From: Planctomycetota bacterium
Lineage (GTDB): Bacteria > Planctomycetota > Phycisphaerae > Phycisphaerales > UBA1924
DNA length: 64,000 nt
Direction of reading: 5' to 3'
Assembly (NCBI GenBank): GCA_033763975.1
Contig: JANRJM010000009.1
Coordinates: forward strand, 1 to 64,000
Shown: positions 35,768-46,318 of the stretch, one piece after another
How positions within the stretch are numbered: the first letter of the stretch is position 1
How the letters are laid out: every line of letters starts with the position of its first letter
Program-made: the position numbers and the translations under genes
The notes under the pieces: model-generated
Seen by the model: the letters and a program-made list of their open reading frames with translations, nothing else
Database searches by the model: none
What the model was told of the DNA's origin: nothing

Positions 35768-37780
35768 TCAGGCCGGGGTAGGGAGCGTGCCGGGGGGCAC
35801 GTCGGGCTCGGGGCGGTCGATCTGGTCGAGGACGGCCTTGGCGGCCTTGCGGCGTTCCTCGGCGCGGGCCGCGTCGCTCACGAGCGCAGGGCGCGTCAGG
35901 GTCTCGCCCCGCATGAGCTTCTCAACATCGTCGGAGGAGAGCGTCTCGTACTTCAGGAGCGCCTCGGCGACGGCGACGACCTGCGCCCAGTGCGCCTCGA
36001 TGATGCGTTCGGCGTCGGCGAAGGCCTGGTCGACGATGCGCCGCACCTCCTCGTCGATGAGGCGGGCGGTCTCGGGCGAGTAGTCCTTGTCGGGGAGCAT
36101 GGACTCGCGGGTGTCGAGCCCGGCGTAGCGGACGAAGCCGAGGTTCTTGGACATGCCCCACTCGAGGACCATCGCGCGCGCGATGCTCGTGACCTGCAGG
36201 ATGTCCTGCTGGGCGCCGCTGGAGACATCGCCCATGGCCTTCTGCTCGGCGATGCGACCGCCGCAGGCGATGCGCATGGTGGCGTTGAGCCACTTGAGCG
36301 AGTAGCCCATGCGGTCCTTGGAGGGGAGCGAGAAGGTGGCGCCGCCCATCCCGCCGCGGGGGATGATGGTGACCTTGTGGAGCGGGTCGGCGTCCTTGGC
36401 GAGTGCCTGGAGGACGGCGTGCCCGGCCTCGTGATAGGCGACGAGCTTGTTCTCTTCCTTCTCGCGGACGCGCGACTTCTTGGCGCGCCCGAACTTGACC
36501 TTGTCGCGCGCCTCTTCGAGGTCGACGTGCTCGACGTGTTCCTTCTCGGCCATGGTCGCCATGATGGCGGCTTCGTTGATGATCGCGGCGAGGTCGGCGC
36601 CGGAGAACATGGGCGTCCCCCGGGCGATGCGCTCGAGGTCGACGTCGGGGCTGAGCTTGACCTTCTTGGCGTGGACCTTGAGGATCTCGACGCGGCCCTT
36701 GACGTCCGGCAGCGGGACGGTGATCTGGCGGTCGAAGCGCCCCGGGCGGATGAGGGCGGGGTCGAGGACGTCCGCGCGGTTGGTCGCGGCGATGACGATC
36801 ACGCCGTCGGCGGGCGTGAAGCCGTCCATCTCCACGAGGATGGCGTTGAGGGTCTGCTCGCGTTCGTCGTGCCCGCCCGAGACGAAGCCCGAGCCGCGCC
36901 GGCGTCCGACAGCGTCGATCTCATCGAGGAAGATGATGCAGGGGGCGGATTCCTTGGCCTGCTTGAAGAGGTCGCGGACGCGCGAGGCGCCCACGCCGAC
37001 GAACATCTCGACGAAGTCCGACCCGGAGATGGAGAAGAAGGGGACGTCGGCCTCGCCGGCGATGGCCTTGGCGAGGAGCGTCTTGCCGCAGCCGGGCTCG
37101 CCGATGAGGAGCACGCCGCGGGGGATGCGCCCGCCGAGCTTGGTGAACTTCTTGGGGTTCTTGAGGAACTCGATGATCTCGGTGACTTCTTCCTTGGCCT
37201 CGTCGACGCCGGCGACGTCGGAGAAGGTGACCCCGGTCATTTCCTTGTTGAGGGTTCGATGGCGCGACTTGCCGAAGTTGCCGAGCATGCCGGGCCCGCC
37301 CCCTGCGCCGCGGAAGACGCGCGAGAGCAGGAACCAGACGAGCAGGACCATGAGCAGGACGGGCCCGAAGAAGAGGAGGATGTTGGTCCAGGGAGAGGCG
37401 GGGAGGGGTTCGTACTTGCCCTGGGTGATGTCGGTGATCTCCGCCATGATGGCGTCTTTGGAGGTGTTGTTGATGGGAACGAAGATGGTGGTGTCGGCCT
37501 TGGAATCCGGGCCGGCGCGGCGCTTGGCGAGCACGCCGTCGTCGCGGACCTTGACGGACTCTTCGATGATCTGCCCGTTCTCGTACTGCGCGCGGAACTG
37601 GGCGATGGTGATGCGTTCGCCGCGGCCCGGGGTGGCGAAGAGCATGAAGACGATGAGGCCGAGGACGGCGAGGGCGACGAGGAAGAACGGCCCGCGGGAG
37701 TTGGCGGGAGGGCCCCCGGCGCGGTTGGAGTCGCCGGGCGTGCGGTTCTTGCCGGGGCGGGGTGAGTCGCCCGAGGCCAT
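35768..37780 (-). CDS. ftsH: ATP-dependent zinc metalloprotease FtsH
   Basis: A 670-residue membrane AAA+ protease that degrades membrane and regulatory proteins. Membrane helices lie at about 31-49 and 132-153 around a periplasmic domain. Walker A is GEPGCGKT (227-234), Walker B FLDEIDA (285-290), the second region of homology RPGRFDRQI and the zinc site HEAGH (450-454). The C-terminal tail is Pro/Ala-rich. ATG 37780 gives a normal N-terminus. Its ribosome binding site is weak, and the open frame extends 60 codons upstream without homology. Confidence 0.96.
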   Translation of the reverse strand: MASGDSPRPGKNRTPGDSNRAGGPPANSRGPFFLVALAVLGLIVFMLFATPGRGERITIAQFRAQYENGQIIEESVKVRDDGVLAKRRAGPDSKADTTIFVPINNTSKDAIMAEITDITQGKYEPLPASPWTNILLFFGPVLLMVLLVWFLLSRVFRGAGGGPGMLGNFGKSRHRTLNKEMTGVTFSDVAGVDEAKEEVTEIIEFLKNPKKFTKLGGRIPRGVLLIGEPGCGKTLLAKAIAGEADVPFFSISGSDFVEMFVGVGASRVRDLFKQAKESAPCIIFLDEIDAVGRRRGSGFVSGGHDEREQTLNAILVEMDGFTPADGVIVIAATNRADVLDPALIRPGRFDRQITVPLPDVKGRVEILKVHAKKVKLSPDVDLERIARGTPMFSGADLAAIINEAAIMATMAEKEHVEHVDLEEARDKVKFGRAKKSRVREKEENKLVAYHEAGHAVLQALAKDADPLHKVTIIPRGGMGGATFSLPSKDRMGYSLKWLNATMRIACGGRIAEQKAMGDVSSGAQQDILQVTSIARAMVLEWGMSKNLGFVRYAGLDTRESMLPDKDYSPETARLIDEEVRRIVDQAFADAERIIEAHWAQVVAVAEALLKYETLSSDDVEKLMRGETLTRPALVSDAARAEERRKAAKAVLDQIDRPEPDVPPGTLPTPA

Positions 37781-37977
37781 GGGGTGATGCGAGAGATCCG
37801 GGAGTCGTGCCACAGCGTTCTCCGGTTCGGCGGGAAAGTGTTGCGCCGAACACCGTTTTTTCGTCGATCCGGTTCCGCGGATGCACAGCGACTCGGCGGA
37901 ATCCCCCGGACGCCGGGGCGGGATCGGTACCGTATGCCAGCGCGCGGGCTGGCCGCGCATGTGTTGTACGTCTCTCG

Positions 37978-38553
37978 TTACCAGCCGGATCGGAGTTCGG
38001 ACGCGATGTCGCGCGCAAGCCGGGAAACCGCGGCGTGTCGCCCGGTGTCGAAGCGCTCGGCGGTGGGGCGGGCGGGGACGAACGTGTCGGTGGCGCGGAA
38101 GTTGGAGCGGGCGGCGAGGACCTTCCCGCTGCGGGCGTCACGCCATTCGAAGTCCACGGTGATCGTGACGGCGAGCTCCTGCGCGAAGCCGGTCTGGCGG
38201 TCGAGCGACAGGCGGCGGAGGTCGACGCCGGTGATGACGCCCTTCAGGACGGACGCGGCGGCGTCGCCCTGGACCACGCGGAGTGATGACGAGCGCTGCA
38301 GTTCCTTGATGATCGCTTCGGTGACCTCCGCGTCGAGCCCGGGCTCGTACGTGTAGTTCTCGAACACTGGCACGCGGACGGATTCGATGCCGTCGGGATA
38401 GGTGGACGCGAAGGAGTAGCCCTGGCGCGGGTCGGCGGCGCAGCCGACGGGGGCGAGGACCGAGACAGAGAGCAGGGAGAGAGCGAGGAGCGAGACAGGG
38501 AAGAGCGAGACAGCGAGCAGCGAGACAGGGAAGCGGGGGCGGCGGGGCTTCAC
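37978..38553 (-). CDS. lptE: LptE-like outer-membrane lipoprotein
   Basis: 191 residues. GTG 38553 overlaps the stop of the bamD-like gene (GTGA), implying coupling. The signal region is internally repetitive (FPVSLLAVSLFPVSLLALSL) and leads to the lipobox PVGC. The mature part GYSFASTYPDGIESVRVPVF and LQRSSSLRVV matches the LPS-assembly lipoprotein LptE, which plugs the LptD barrel. The pairing with bamD fits an outer-membrane biogenesis operon. Assignment by motif only; sequence identity in this family is low. Confidence 0.75.
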   Translation of the reverse strand: MKPRRPRFPVSLLAVSLFPVSLLALSLLSVSVLAPVGCAADPRQGYSFASTYPDGIESVRVPVFENYTYEPGLDAEVTEAIIKELQRSSSLRVVQGDAAASVLKGVITGVDLRRLSLDRQTGFAQELAVTITVDFEWRDARSGKVLAARSNFRATDTFVPARPTAERFDTGRHAAVSRLARDIASELRSGW

Positions 38554-39638
38554 GGGGTGGCCTCCGCGGGGGCGGGCTCGTCGGGCGCGTTCGGCGGCGA
38601 ATCGGCGTTCGGGGGAACATCGGTGCCCGGCGTGTTCTCGGCGCCGGGCAGCGGCCAGTTGTTGCGCTGGAGGAGGGCGAGCGCGTCGCGGGCGGCGCCG
38701 GTCTGCGGGTAGGCGTTCAGCAGGCGGGTGAGGGCGTAGCGGGCCGCGACCTGGTCGTCGCGGTCGAGATGCCAGCGCGCGGTGGCGAGCATCTGCTCGG
38801 CGGCGGATTCGTCGAGGCGGGCCTGGAGCGCGTCGGACATCCCGACGCGTTCGGCGTCGAGGGGGAACTCGCGCTGGAACTGCTCGATCTGGTACTTGGC
38901 CTCGATGAGCCCGCGCGCGTCGTGCTGCGGGCCGCGGTACTGGGCGATGTTCGCGAACGCCCGGCGCTGCATGGCCTTGGAGCGGTGCTCGCTGCGCGGG
39001 AAGAGGCTCAGGAAGACGTCGTAGACCTCGGCCGCCATCTTGAGGTTCCGGGTGCGGTAGTAGAAGTCGCCGAGCTCGAGCAAGGCCTGTTCGGCGAGGC
39101 GGCTGCCGGGCATGCGTTCGTTGATGCGGGTGAGGATTTCCTCGGCCTCGGCGATGCCGTCGCCGATGCGCAGGCCCAGGTATCGGATGCGCTTGCCGGC
39201 TAGGTAGTCCTTGGCGATCTCGAACTCGCGCTCCAGGGAGCTCGCGAAGAACTCGGACGCGGGGTAGTTCTTGACCACCTCCTCGAAGTCGTAGAGGGCG
39301 TCGTACTCACGGTCGTCGCCGAGCTTGGCGACGCCGCGGAGGTAGACCGCTTCGGGATAGACGCCCAGGCGTCGGGCACCCGGGGCGGCGATCCAGTCGT
39401 CCAGGAGGCTCTTGGCCTGGGCGAAGCGCTCGTCGGCGATGAGGCGGCGTGCCTGGGCGATGGTCTGCGCGGACGAGCCCTCCGCGAGGCGGACCTCGGC
39501 GTCGGAGATCGGGGCGGTCGCGGACGATCGGTCGCGGGATGAGCGTCCCGAGCCGCAGCCGCCGGCGGCAAGCGAGAGGGCGAGGGCGCACGCGAAGATC
39601 GCGAGCGCGGCGCGGGGCGCGGCGGGAAGGAGGTTCAT
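38550..39638 (-). CDS. bamD: BamD-like TPR lipoprotein, outer-membrane assembly
   Basis: 362 residues. The lipoprotein signal ends at ALSLAAGGC. TPR-like repeats follow: AQARRLIADERFAQAKSLLD, YDALYDFEEVVKNYPASEFF and MAAEVYDVFLSLFPRSEHRS, with the BamD-type segment AKYQIEQFQREFP. The C-terminal tail is Pro-rich. BamD is the essential lipoprotein of the BAM complex that inserts beta-barrels. ATG 39638 is preferred, 39650 possible; neither has a ribosome binding site. It is followed by the coupled lptE-like gene. Confidence 0.8.
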   Translation of the reverse strand: MNLLPAAPRAALAIFACALALSLAAGGCGSGRSSRDRSSATAPISDAEVRLAEGSSAQTIAQARRLIADERFAQAKSLLDDWIAAPGARRLGVYPEAVYLRGVAKLGDDREYDALYDFEEVVKNYPASEFFASSLEREFEIAKDYLAGKRIRYLGLRIGDGIAEAEEILTRINERMPGSRLAEQALLELGDFYYRTRNLKMAAEVYDVFLSLFPRSEHRSKAMQRRAFANIAQYRGPQHDARGLIEAKYQIEQFQREFPLDAERVGMSDALQARLDESAAEQMLATARWHLDRDDQVAARYALTRLLNAYPQTGAARDALALLQRNNWPLPGAENTPGTDVPPNADSPPNAPDEPAPAEATP

Positions 39639-39696
39639 CGCGCGAAGCATACCCGTTGCGGGCGCACGGGCGTGCGAGGAGGGCGCGGCGTGCGTG

Positions 39697-39963
39697 CTAC
39701 TTGGCCTTGGCGAGGAGGGCGTCGCGCTGGGCATCGGAGAGGGAGTTCCACTCGGGGATGCAGCCGTTGCAGCAGAACCCGACGGTGTTGCCCTTGTAGG
39801 TGGTCGTGACGCCGGGCTTGATGGGGTGGTCGGGGACCATGGGGCACTTGGAGTTGACCATGCCGGCGCTCGCGCGCGACTGGCTGCCGGACTTGGAGGC
39901 GGTGGACGCGCAGCCGGCGAGGGGGAGCAGGGCAAGGGAAAGCACGAAGAGGCGGCGGTGCAT
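39697..39963 (-). CDS. Small YHS-like metal-binding lipoprotein
   Basis: 88 residues. The lipoprotein signal MHRRLFVLSLALLPLAGC is followed by a Ser-rich linker and the cysteine-containing domain NSKCPMVPDHPIKPGVTTTY ... VGFCCNGCIPEWNSLSD. The CPM and FCCNGC motifs resemble YHS or heavy-metal-binding domains, so periplasmic metal binding is inferred. ATG 39963 follows GAGGAG. It lies upstream of bamD with 58 bp between them and is divergent from the phosphofructokinase gene. Confidence 0.78.
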   Translation of the reverse strand: MHRRLFVLSLALLPLAGCASTASKSGSQSRASAGMVNSKCPMVPDHPIKPGVTTTYKGNTVGFCCNGCIPEWNSLSDAQRDALLAKAK

Positions 39964-40065
39964 GGGAGTCTCCTCAGCGGCGCGGGCCGCCCCGAAGTGT
40001 AGACTTTTTGGGCGGGCCGGGCGGCGGGGCGTGGTCCGGGACGTGTCGTCGGCTACGCTGGCGGC

Positions 40066-41349
40066 ATGATGGGCGAGCTTGTACCTGGGAACGCGGTGAT
40101 CGGCCAGTCCGGCGGGCCGACAGCGGTCATCAACCAGTCGCTGGTCGGCGTGGTCGAAGGGTTGCGGCAGGGGCTGCACGCGGCGGGCGTGGTGGGCCGC
40201 GTGCTTGGGATGCGGCACGGCGTGCGCGGGCTGACGAAGGGCGAGCTCGTCGACCTGACGGACATGCACCAGGACCGCCTGGACCGGCTGGCGACGACGC
40301 CCAGCGCGGGGCTGGGGAGCACGCGCGACAAGCCCGACGGGGAGTACTGCGAGCGGGTGCTGCGCGCGTGCCGCGATCGCAGCGTGCGGTACTTCTTCTA
40401 CATCGGCGGGAACGACAGCTCCGACACGTGCCGCCTGGTGCGGGAGCGGGCGGTGGCGGCGGGGTACGACCTGCGATGCTTCCACGTTCCCAAGACGGTG
40501 GACAACGACCTGCTGGAGAACGACCACACGCCCGGGTTCCCGAGCGCCGCACGCTTCGTGGCGATGGCGTGCATGGCGGACTTCATGGACAACATCTCGC
40601 TCCCGGGGATCAAGATCAACGTCGTCATGGGGCGTCACGCGGGGTTCCTGACGGCGGCGAGCGTGCTTGCCCGCCGGCATGACCGCGAGTTCTCCGGCGC
40701 GAACGGCGGCGAGAGCACGGACGGCCCGCAGTTGATCTATGTGCCCGAGGTGCCCTTCGACATGGACCGGTTCGTGGCGGACGTGGAGGGGTGGTACTCG
40801 CGCAAGGGGCGGTGCCACATCGCGGTGTCGGAGGGGATCTGCGACGCGAGCGGAACGCCCATCGGCGCGAAGCTGATCTCTTCGGGGCAGGTCGACGCGC
40901 ACGGGAACGTGCAGCTCTCCGGAAGCGGGGCGCTGGGCGACGCGCTGGCGGACTTCCTCAAGGCGAAGCTGACGCCGGCCGGCGGGAAGCCGCCCCGCGT
41001 GCGGGCGGACACGTTCGGGTACGTGCAGCGCTGCTGGCCCGACGCGAGCCCGGTGGACGGCGTGGAGGCGCGCCGTGCGGGGCAGTTCGCGGCGCGTCTG
41101 GCGATGCAGGGCGTGCACGACGGGAGCGTGGCGATCGTGCGGCAGGGGTCGGGGAGCGACCAGTGGCTGGGGCAGGACAACGGGCAGCCCTACCTGAGCG
41201 CGTTCCGCCGGGTGGAGTTGTCGGCGGTCGCGGGGAAGACGCGGCACATGCCGGCGAACTTCCTCGACGGGCACAACAACGTGTCGCGCGAGTTCGTGGA
41301 GTACGCGCTACCGCTGGTGGGCCCGCTGCCGGGGTTCGAGCGGCTGTAG
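40066..41349 (+). CDS. pfp: 6-phosphofructokinase, pyrophosphate-type
   Basis: 427 residues. It phosphorylates fructose 6-phosphate, probably with pyrophosphate. The nucleotide-site segment IGQSGGPTAVINQ starts the fold. GGNDSSD (114-120) replaces GGDD/GGDG, and PKTVDNDL (142-149) carries the Lys and catalytic Asp typical of PPi-dependent enzymes. MGRHAGFLTAAS completes the substrate site. The length fits the long PFP/group III class. Two ATG codons begin the frame and the first is used. Confidence 0.9.
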   Translation: MMGELVPGNAVIGQSGGPTAVINQSLVGVVEGLRQGLHAAGVVGRVLGMRHGVRGLTKGELVDLTDMHQDRLDRLATTPSAGLGSTRDKPDGEYCERVLRACRDRSVRYFFYIGGNDSSDTCRLVRERAVAAGYDLRCFHVPKTVDNDLLENDHTPGFPSAARFVAMACMADFMDNISLPGIKINVVMGRHAGFLTAASVLARRHDREFSGANGGESTDGPQLIYVPEVPFDMDRFVADVEGWYSRKGRCHIAVSEGICDASGTPIGAKLISSGQVDAHGNVQLSGSGALGDALADFLKAKLTPAGGKPPRVRADTFGYVQRCWPDASPVDGVEARRAGQFAARLAMQGVHDGSVAIVRQGSGSDQWLGQDNGQPYLSAFRRVELSAVAGKTRHMPANFLDGHNNVSREFVEYALPLVGPLPGFERL

Positions 41350-41389
41350 CGACCGCGGCTCGCGAGCGGTGATGAACAGACAAAGCGAA

Positions 41390-41415
41390 ACCGCCGCGGG
41401 AAGGCCCGCGGCGGT
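41390..41415. terminator. Bidirectional hairpin terminator
   Basis: 11-bp perfect stem: ACCGCCGCGGG (41390-41400), loop AAGG, CCCGCGGCGGT (41405-41415). It lies between the convergent pfp (+) and DUF1579 (-) genes. On the minus strand it is followed by TTTCGCTTTG. Confidence 0.7.
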
Positions 41416-41441
41416 CGTGCATTGTGGAAGGGTTGAGGGGC

Positions 41442-42347
<906 letters not shown>

Positions 42348-42519
42348 GGCTGGTCTTCCCAGGTCGGAAGGCCGTCACGCGGAGGTGAGATGCCGGGCGG
42401 GCCCTGTGCCCGCGGCGTCCTCGCGTTGACCTTCTCGCTTCCGGGAGACTCCATCGGTCCGACGGACGCGCGAGTTCTCGGATCGACAGGGTTTCAGGAC
42501 TTGTCGGTGCCCGGGGCGC

Positions 42520-43719
42520 TTATCGGACGGGCACGCGCTCGGTGATCTCGAGGCCGAAGGCGTCGAGCCCGGGGAGTGCGCGGCTGGAGTTGGTGAGCAG
42601 GCGGAGTTTGCGCAGGCCAAGTGCCCGCAGGATCTGCCCGCCGACGCCGAACTCGCGCCGTGGTGCATCACCCGACGCGGGGGACGCGAGCTCCGGACGA
42701 TCGGCGTCGAGCGGGTGGCGTCGGAGCGTCTGGAGGTGGTTCTCGAGGTCCGCGCCCGGAGGGTGGTCGGGCCCGCTGGTGCGCAGATAGACGAGCGCGC
42801 CGCGCCCTTCGCGCTGGAGGAGCCGCATGGACTCGTGGAGGATGCGGCTTGTGGGGCCGTCGGGCGATGCGTCCAGATCGCCGAACGCATCGCCCAGGAG
42901 GTGGCGCCGGTGCATGCGGACGAGGGTCGGCCGGTCGTCGGGTGGCGAGACGGCGTCCGCGCCGATGGTGCGTCCGACGTCGCCGACTGTGAGCACGAGG
43001 TGCGGGAGCGGGTCGACGACGGACTCGAACAGGAACGCCGTGAAGGTGCCGAACTCGGTGCGGAGGGGGCGGCCTTCGAAGGGCGGGAGGCGGCGGACGA
43101 GGGTCTCGCGCGCGAGGCGGTGCTGGATGATCTGGGCGACCGAGCACAGTTTGAGGTTGTGCTCGGCGCAGAAGGCCTTGAGGTCGGGGAGGCGGGCCAT
43201 CTCGCCGTCCGGGCGCATGATCTCGATGATGCACGCGGCGGGGTAGAGACCGGCCAGGCGGCAGAGGTCGAGCGAGCCCTCGGTCTGGCCCGTGCGGACG
43301 AGGACGCCCCCGTCGCGCGAGCGCAGCGGGTTGATGTGCCCGGGGCGGGCGAAGTCGTCGGGTCCGAAGCGCGGGTCGATGGCCATGCGGATGCAGGCGG
43401 CGCGCTCCTTGGCGGAGACGCCGGTGGTGCCGCCGTGCTTGGCGTGGAGGTCGATGGAGACGGTGAACGCGGTGCCGCGGGGCGTGGTGTTGATGCCGGC
43501 CTGCGGATGGAGATTGAGCCGGTCGCAGTCGGTCTCGGTAAGCGAGAGACAGAGGTAGCCCAGGGCGTGACGGAGCATGAACGTCACGGCCTCGGGCGTG
43601 ACGAACTGCGCGGGGAGGACGAGGTCGCCCTCGTTCTCGCGGTGCTCGTCGTCGGTGAGGACGACCATGCGCCCGGCGCGGAGGTCGTCGAGGACGTCGG
43701 GGATGGGGGAGAAGGGCAT
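42520..43719 (-). CDS. ribBA: 3,4-dihydroxy-2-butanone-4-phosphate synthase with degenerate GTP cyclohydrolase II domain
   Basis: 399 residues for riboflavin synthesis. The RibB half is intact: TDDEHRENEGDLV (22-34), INTTPRGTAFTVSIDLHAKH and HGGTTGVSAKERA. The RibA half (from about 215) keeps QREGRG and LGLRKLRLLTN but lost all three zinc cysteines. Where the family has H-S-E-C...C-D-C, this protein reads VRMHRRHLLGDAFGDLDASP (267-286). It is therefore probably only a RibB enzyme, and a separate RibA should exist elsewhere. The start is ATG 43719. No FMN riboswitch is apparent upstream. Confidence 0.9.
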   Translation of the reverse strand: MPFSPIPDVLDDLRAGRMVVLTDDEHRENEGDLVLPAQFVTPEAVTFMLRHALGYLCLSLTETDCDRLNLHPQAGINTTPRGTAFTVSIDLHAKHGGTTGVSAKERAACIRMAIDPRFGPDDFARPGHINPLRSRDGGVLVRTGQTEGSLDLCRLAGLYPAACIIEIMRPDGEMARLPDLKAFCAEHNLKLCSVAQIIQHRLARETLVRRLPPFEGRPLRTEFGTFTAFLFESVVDPLPHLVLTVGDVGRTIGADAVSPPDDRPTLVRMHRRHLLGDAFGDLDASPDGPTSRILHESMRLLQREGRGALVYLRTSGPDHPPGADLENHLQTLRRHPLDADRPELASPASGDAPRREFGVGGQILRALGLRKLRLLTNSSRALPGLDAFGLEITERVPVR

Positions 43720-43755
43720 CGCGGGCAGGGTACGGGGTGGGCGTGGGGTGCGGCG

Positions 43756-45132
43756 TCAGGCACGGGTAAGGCGGGGGGCGCGGAGGTAGGTGGCGGTTCG
43801 CCAGAGGTACTCGAGTGGGCCGATCTGGAAGAAGTGCATCCAGAGGGTGCTGAAGACGAGCTGGAAGAGGTAGACGCTGAAGACGAAGACGATCTGCTCG
43901 ACGCGGGAGAACGAGCCGAAGTTGCCCAGGCCGTAGAAGTAGAAGGTGGTGGTGGCGATGAGGGTCTGCATGAGGTAGTTGGTGAAGGCCATGCGGCCTG
44001 CGTTGGCGAGGAGCGCGGTGAGCAGGCGGAGCTTGCCGGAGGCGACGATGAGGACCCACATGCCCAGGAAGCCGCCGGCCATGAGCGGGCCGGACAGGCC
44101 TTGGGTGAAGGTGAAGACGGCGAGCCGCCAGAGTTGATCGCCGGAGGAGATGACCCACATGCCCAGGGCGGCGACGGGGAGCCCGACGAGGAACCCCGCG
44201 GCGACGAGGCGGCGGTGGAGCGCGCGGTGCTGGGGGGCGAAGGCGTTGCCCTTGGCGAGCGCGGCGCCGATGAGGAACATGCCCAGGACGCTCCAGCCGA
44301 AGCCAAAGAGCGAGATGAGCAGGATGAACCCCCACGAGAGCGCGCGGAAGGCGAAGAGCTGGTCGTACGGGCCGTCGCGGTAGGCCTCGGTCTCGGCCTG
44401 CATCCAGACGGGGTCGTCGGGGCTCTGGCCCTGACCCTGCCGCCAGGCGTGGAGGAGGCGCTCAAAGGGCGGCTTGGCGGGCGCGGGAGACGCGAGTTCG
44501 GTGGACGTCGGTGCGGCGGCGTCCGGATTGGCGGAAGCGGAATCAGTGGAAGCGGGCTCGGCGGGAGCGGGCTCGGCGGGCGCGGGTGGCGCTACCTCCA
44601 CCGACGCGGTGCGCTGCGGCCGGGGGCTGAGCGTCGAGAGCAGCGCGAAGGTGGTGTTGAGGAAAAGGGAGAAGGCGAGGAGCGCGGCGCCGACGATGGC
44701 GAGGGTGCGCGCGGGGAGGTGCCCCAGGAGGAGGAGGACGAAGCCGAGGGTGGCGTAGAGGAAGAGGATGTCGCCGTACCAGAAGCCCAATGCATGAATC
44801 GCGCCGACGGCGAGCAGAAAGACAAGTCGGCGGGCGTAGAGGGGGCCCCAGGAGACGGCGGCGGCGTCGCGGACGCGGGTGCGCTGGAGGGCGAAGCCAA
44901 CGCCGAAGAGCAGCGAGAAGAGGCTGTAGAACTTGCCCGTGCAGAGGACGTGGACGCCGACGTGGACGAGTTGATCGGCGAGTGGGCCCGTGGGCGCAAA
45001 GTTCATGTACTCGCCGAACGGCTCGGAGAAGAACTGGACGTTGACGCAGAGGATGCCCAGGAGCGCGAAGCCCCGGGCGACGTCGACGGCGTCGATGCGA
45101 TTGGATGCGGGAACGGGTGAGTGAGGTTTCAT
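43756..45132 (-). CDS. DUF418 (YeiB-like) membrane protein
   Basis: 458 residues, polytopic. The N-terminus RIDAVDVARGFALLGILCVN and the C-terminal half NAGRMAFTNYLMQTLIATTT ... LEYLWRTATYL are hallmarks of DUF418 proteins, which belong to the acyltransferase-3-like membrane fold. A Pro/Ala/Ser-rich cytoplasmic or periplasmic loop of about 60 residues (around 175-235) is inserted between helices and is unusually long. The role is unknown; relatives may modify surface glycans. It lies 36 bp upstream of ribBA on the same strand. Confidence 0.87.
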   Translation of the reverse strand: MKPHSPVPASNRIDAVDVARGFALLGILCVNVQFFSEPFGEYMNFAPTGPLADQLVHVGVHVLCTGKFYSLFSLLFGVGFALQRTRVRDAAAVSWGPLYARRLVFLLAVGAIHALGFWYGDILFLYATLGFVLLLLGHLPARTLAIVGAALLAFSLFLNTTFALLSTLSPRPQRTASVEVAPPAPAEPAPAEPASTDSASANPDAAAPTSTELASPAPAKPPFERLLHAWRQGQGQSPDDPVWMQAETEAYRDGPYDQLFAFRALSWGFILLISLFGFGWSVLGMFLIGAALAKGNAFAPQHRALHRRLVAAGFLVGLPVAALGMWVISSGDQLWRLAVFTFTQGLSGPLMAGGFLGMWVLIVASGKLRLLTALLANAGRMAFTNYLMQTLIATTTFYFYGLGNFGSFSRVEQIVFVFSVYLFQLVFSTLWMHFFQIGPLEYLWRTATYLRAPRLTRA

Positions 45133-45335
45133 TCACAATCCTCGGTGAAAGCGCAAGTCCTGAACTTCATCCCGAAAATCAGTCAATGCGGCCGCAAGAT
45201 GGTGGCCACGGAGATACATGCTGGTACGGTCGCGGGCATCGAGTCCGAGTGCGGGCGTTCGCCGCGTGGCGAGCAGGCCGCGCGCGGACGCGCCGTGCTG
45301 TCGGCGGCGATCGGTCTGGAGAAAGGGAAGCACTC

Positions 45336-46184
45336 ATGAAGCATGTTACATTGATCGCGGGGATGGTGCTGTGCGGGGCAGGGGCGCCGGCGATGGCGGA
45401 ACTGGTGTACGGGGTGACGCTGACGCAGACGCTGGTGTCCTGGGACAGCGCGGCGCCGGGGACGATCCTGTCGGGGGCGCCGGTGCAGGGGCTCGCGCCC
45501 AACGAGACCGTGCAGGGCCTGGACCTCCGCCCGGCGACGGGGGAGCTGTTCGCGCTGGGGAGCTTCAGCAACCTGTACCGCGTGAACCCGGCGAACGGGC
45601 AGGCGACGTTCGTCGCGCCGCTGTCCGCGTCGCTGAACGGCTCGTCGTTCGGGTTCGACTTCAACCCGACGGTGGACCGCATCCGCACGGTGAGCGACGC
45701 GGACCAGAACCTACGCTCGGTGCCGTCGACGGGTGTGACGACGGTCGACGGGACGCTCGCCTTCGCGGCGGGTGACGTCAACGCGGGCGTGAACCCCAAC
45801 GTGGTTGGCGCGGCGTACACGAACAACTTCATGACCGGCGCGGGGACGCAGTTGTTCGTGGTCGACGCGGGGCTCGACGCGCTGCTCCTGCAGAACCCGG
45901 CGAACAGCGGGCAACTGACGACGATCGGGTCGCTGGGGACCGACATCACCGATCTCTCGACCTTCGACATCTCGGGGAACACGGGCGTGGCGTACATGTC
46001 GATCCGCGACATGAACTTGTCGCGGTCGACGTTCTGGACGGTGAACCTGTCGACCGGCGCGGGGATGATGGTGGGCGAAGTGGGTGGGGGGAGCATCATC
46101 ACCGCGATGACGGTGGTGCCGGCGCCGGCCTCGGCGGCGCTGCTCGGGCTGGGCATGGCGGCGGCGCTGCGTCGCCGGCGCTGA
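45336..46184 (+). CDS. DUF4394-type exported protein with sorting tail
   Basis: 282 residues. Signal peptide MKHVTLIAGMVLCGAGAPAM, then a DUF4394-like propeller domain: VQGLDLRPATGELFALGSFS, NGSSFGFDFNPTVDRIRTVS and VGAAYTNNFM. The C-terminus VVPAPASAALLGLGMAAALR plus an Arg cluster is a PEP-CTERM-like sorting signal, as in the 7226 gene. ATG 45336 follows GGGAAG. It is divergent from the DUF418 gene across 203 bp in which I see no clear promoter. Confidence 0.85.
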   Translation: MKHVTLIAGMVLCGAGAPAMAELVYGVTLTQTLVSWDSAAPGTILSGAPVQGLAPNETVQGLDLRPATGELFALGSFSNLYRVNPANGQATFVAPLSASLNGSSFGFDFNPTVDRIRTVSDADQNLRSVPSTGVTTVDGTLAFAAGDVNAGVNPNVVGAAYTNNFMTGAGTQLFVVDAGLDALLLQNPANSGQLTTIGSLGTDITDLSTFDISGNTGVAYMSIRDMNLSRSTFWTVNLSTGAGMMVGEVGGGSIITAMTVVPAPASAALLGLGMAAALRRRR

Positions 46185-46235
46185 GCCCCTATCGCACACC
46201 CGCACGGGCGGGCGACATCACTTGCCTCTATCTCT

Positions 46236-46271
46236 ACCGCCCGCGGGGGACGAGTGTTCCTCGCGGGCGGT
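46236..46271 (+). terminator. Hairpin after the sorting-tail gene
   Basis: 10-bp stem: ACCGCCCGCG (46236-46245) and CGCGGGCGGT (46262-46271) with a 16-nt loop, 51 bp after the stop at 46184. The trailing sequence is weakly T-rich. Confidence 0.5.
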
Positions 46272-46318
46272 TCGTGCTTGGAGCGAGGCGCGCGCCGGCG
46301 GGCAGGTAGACTGCCCGC

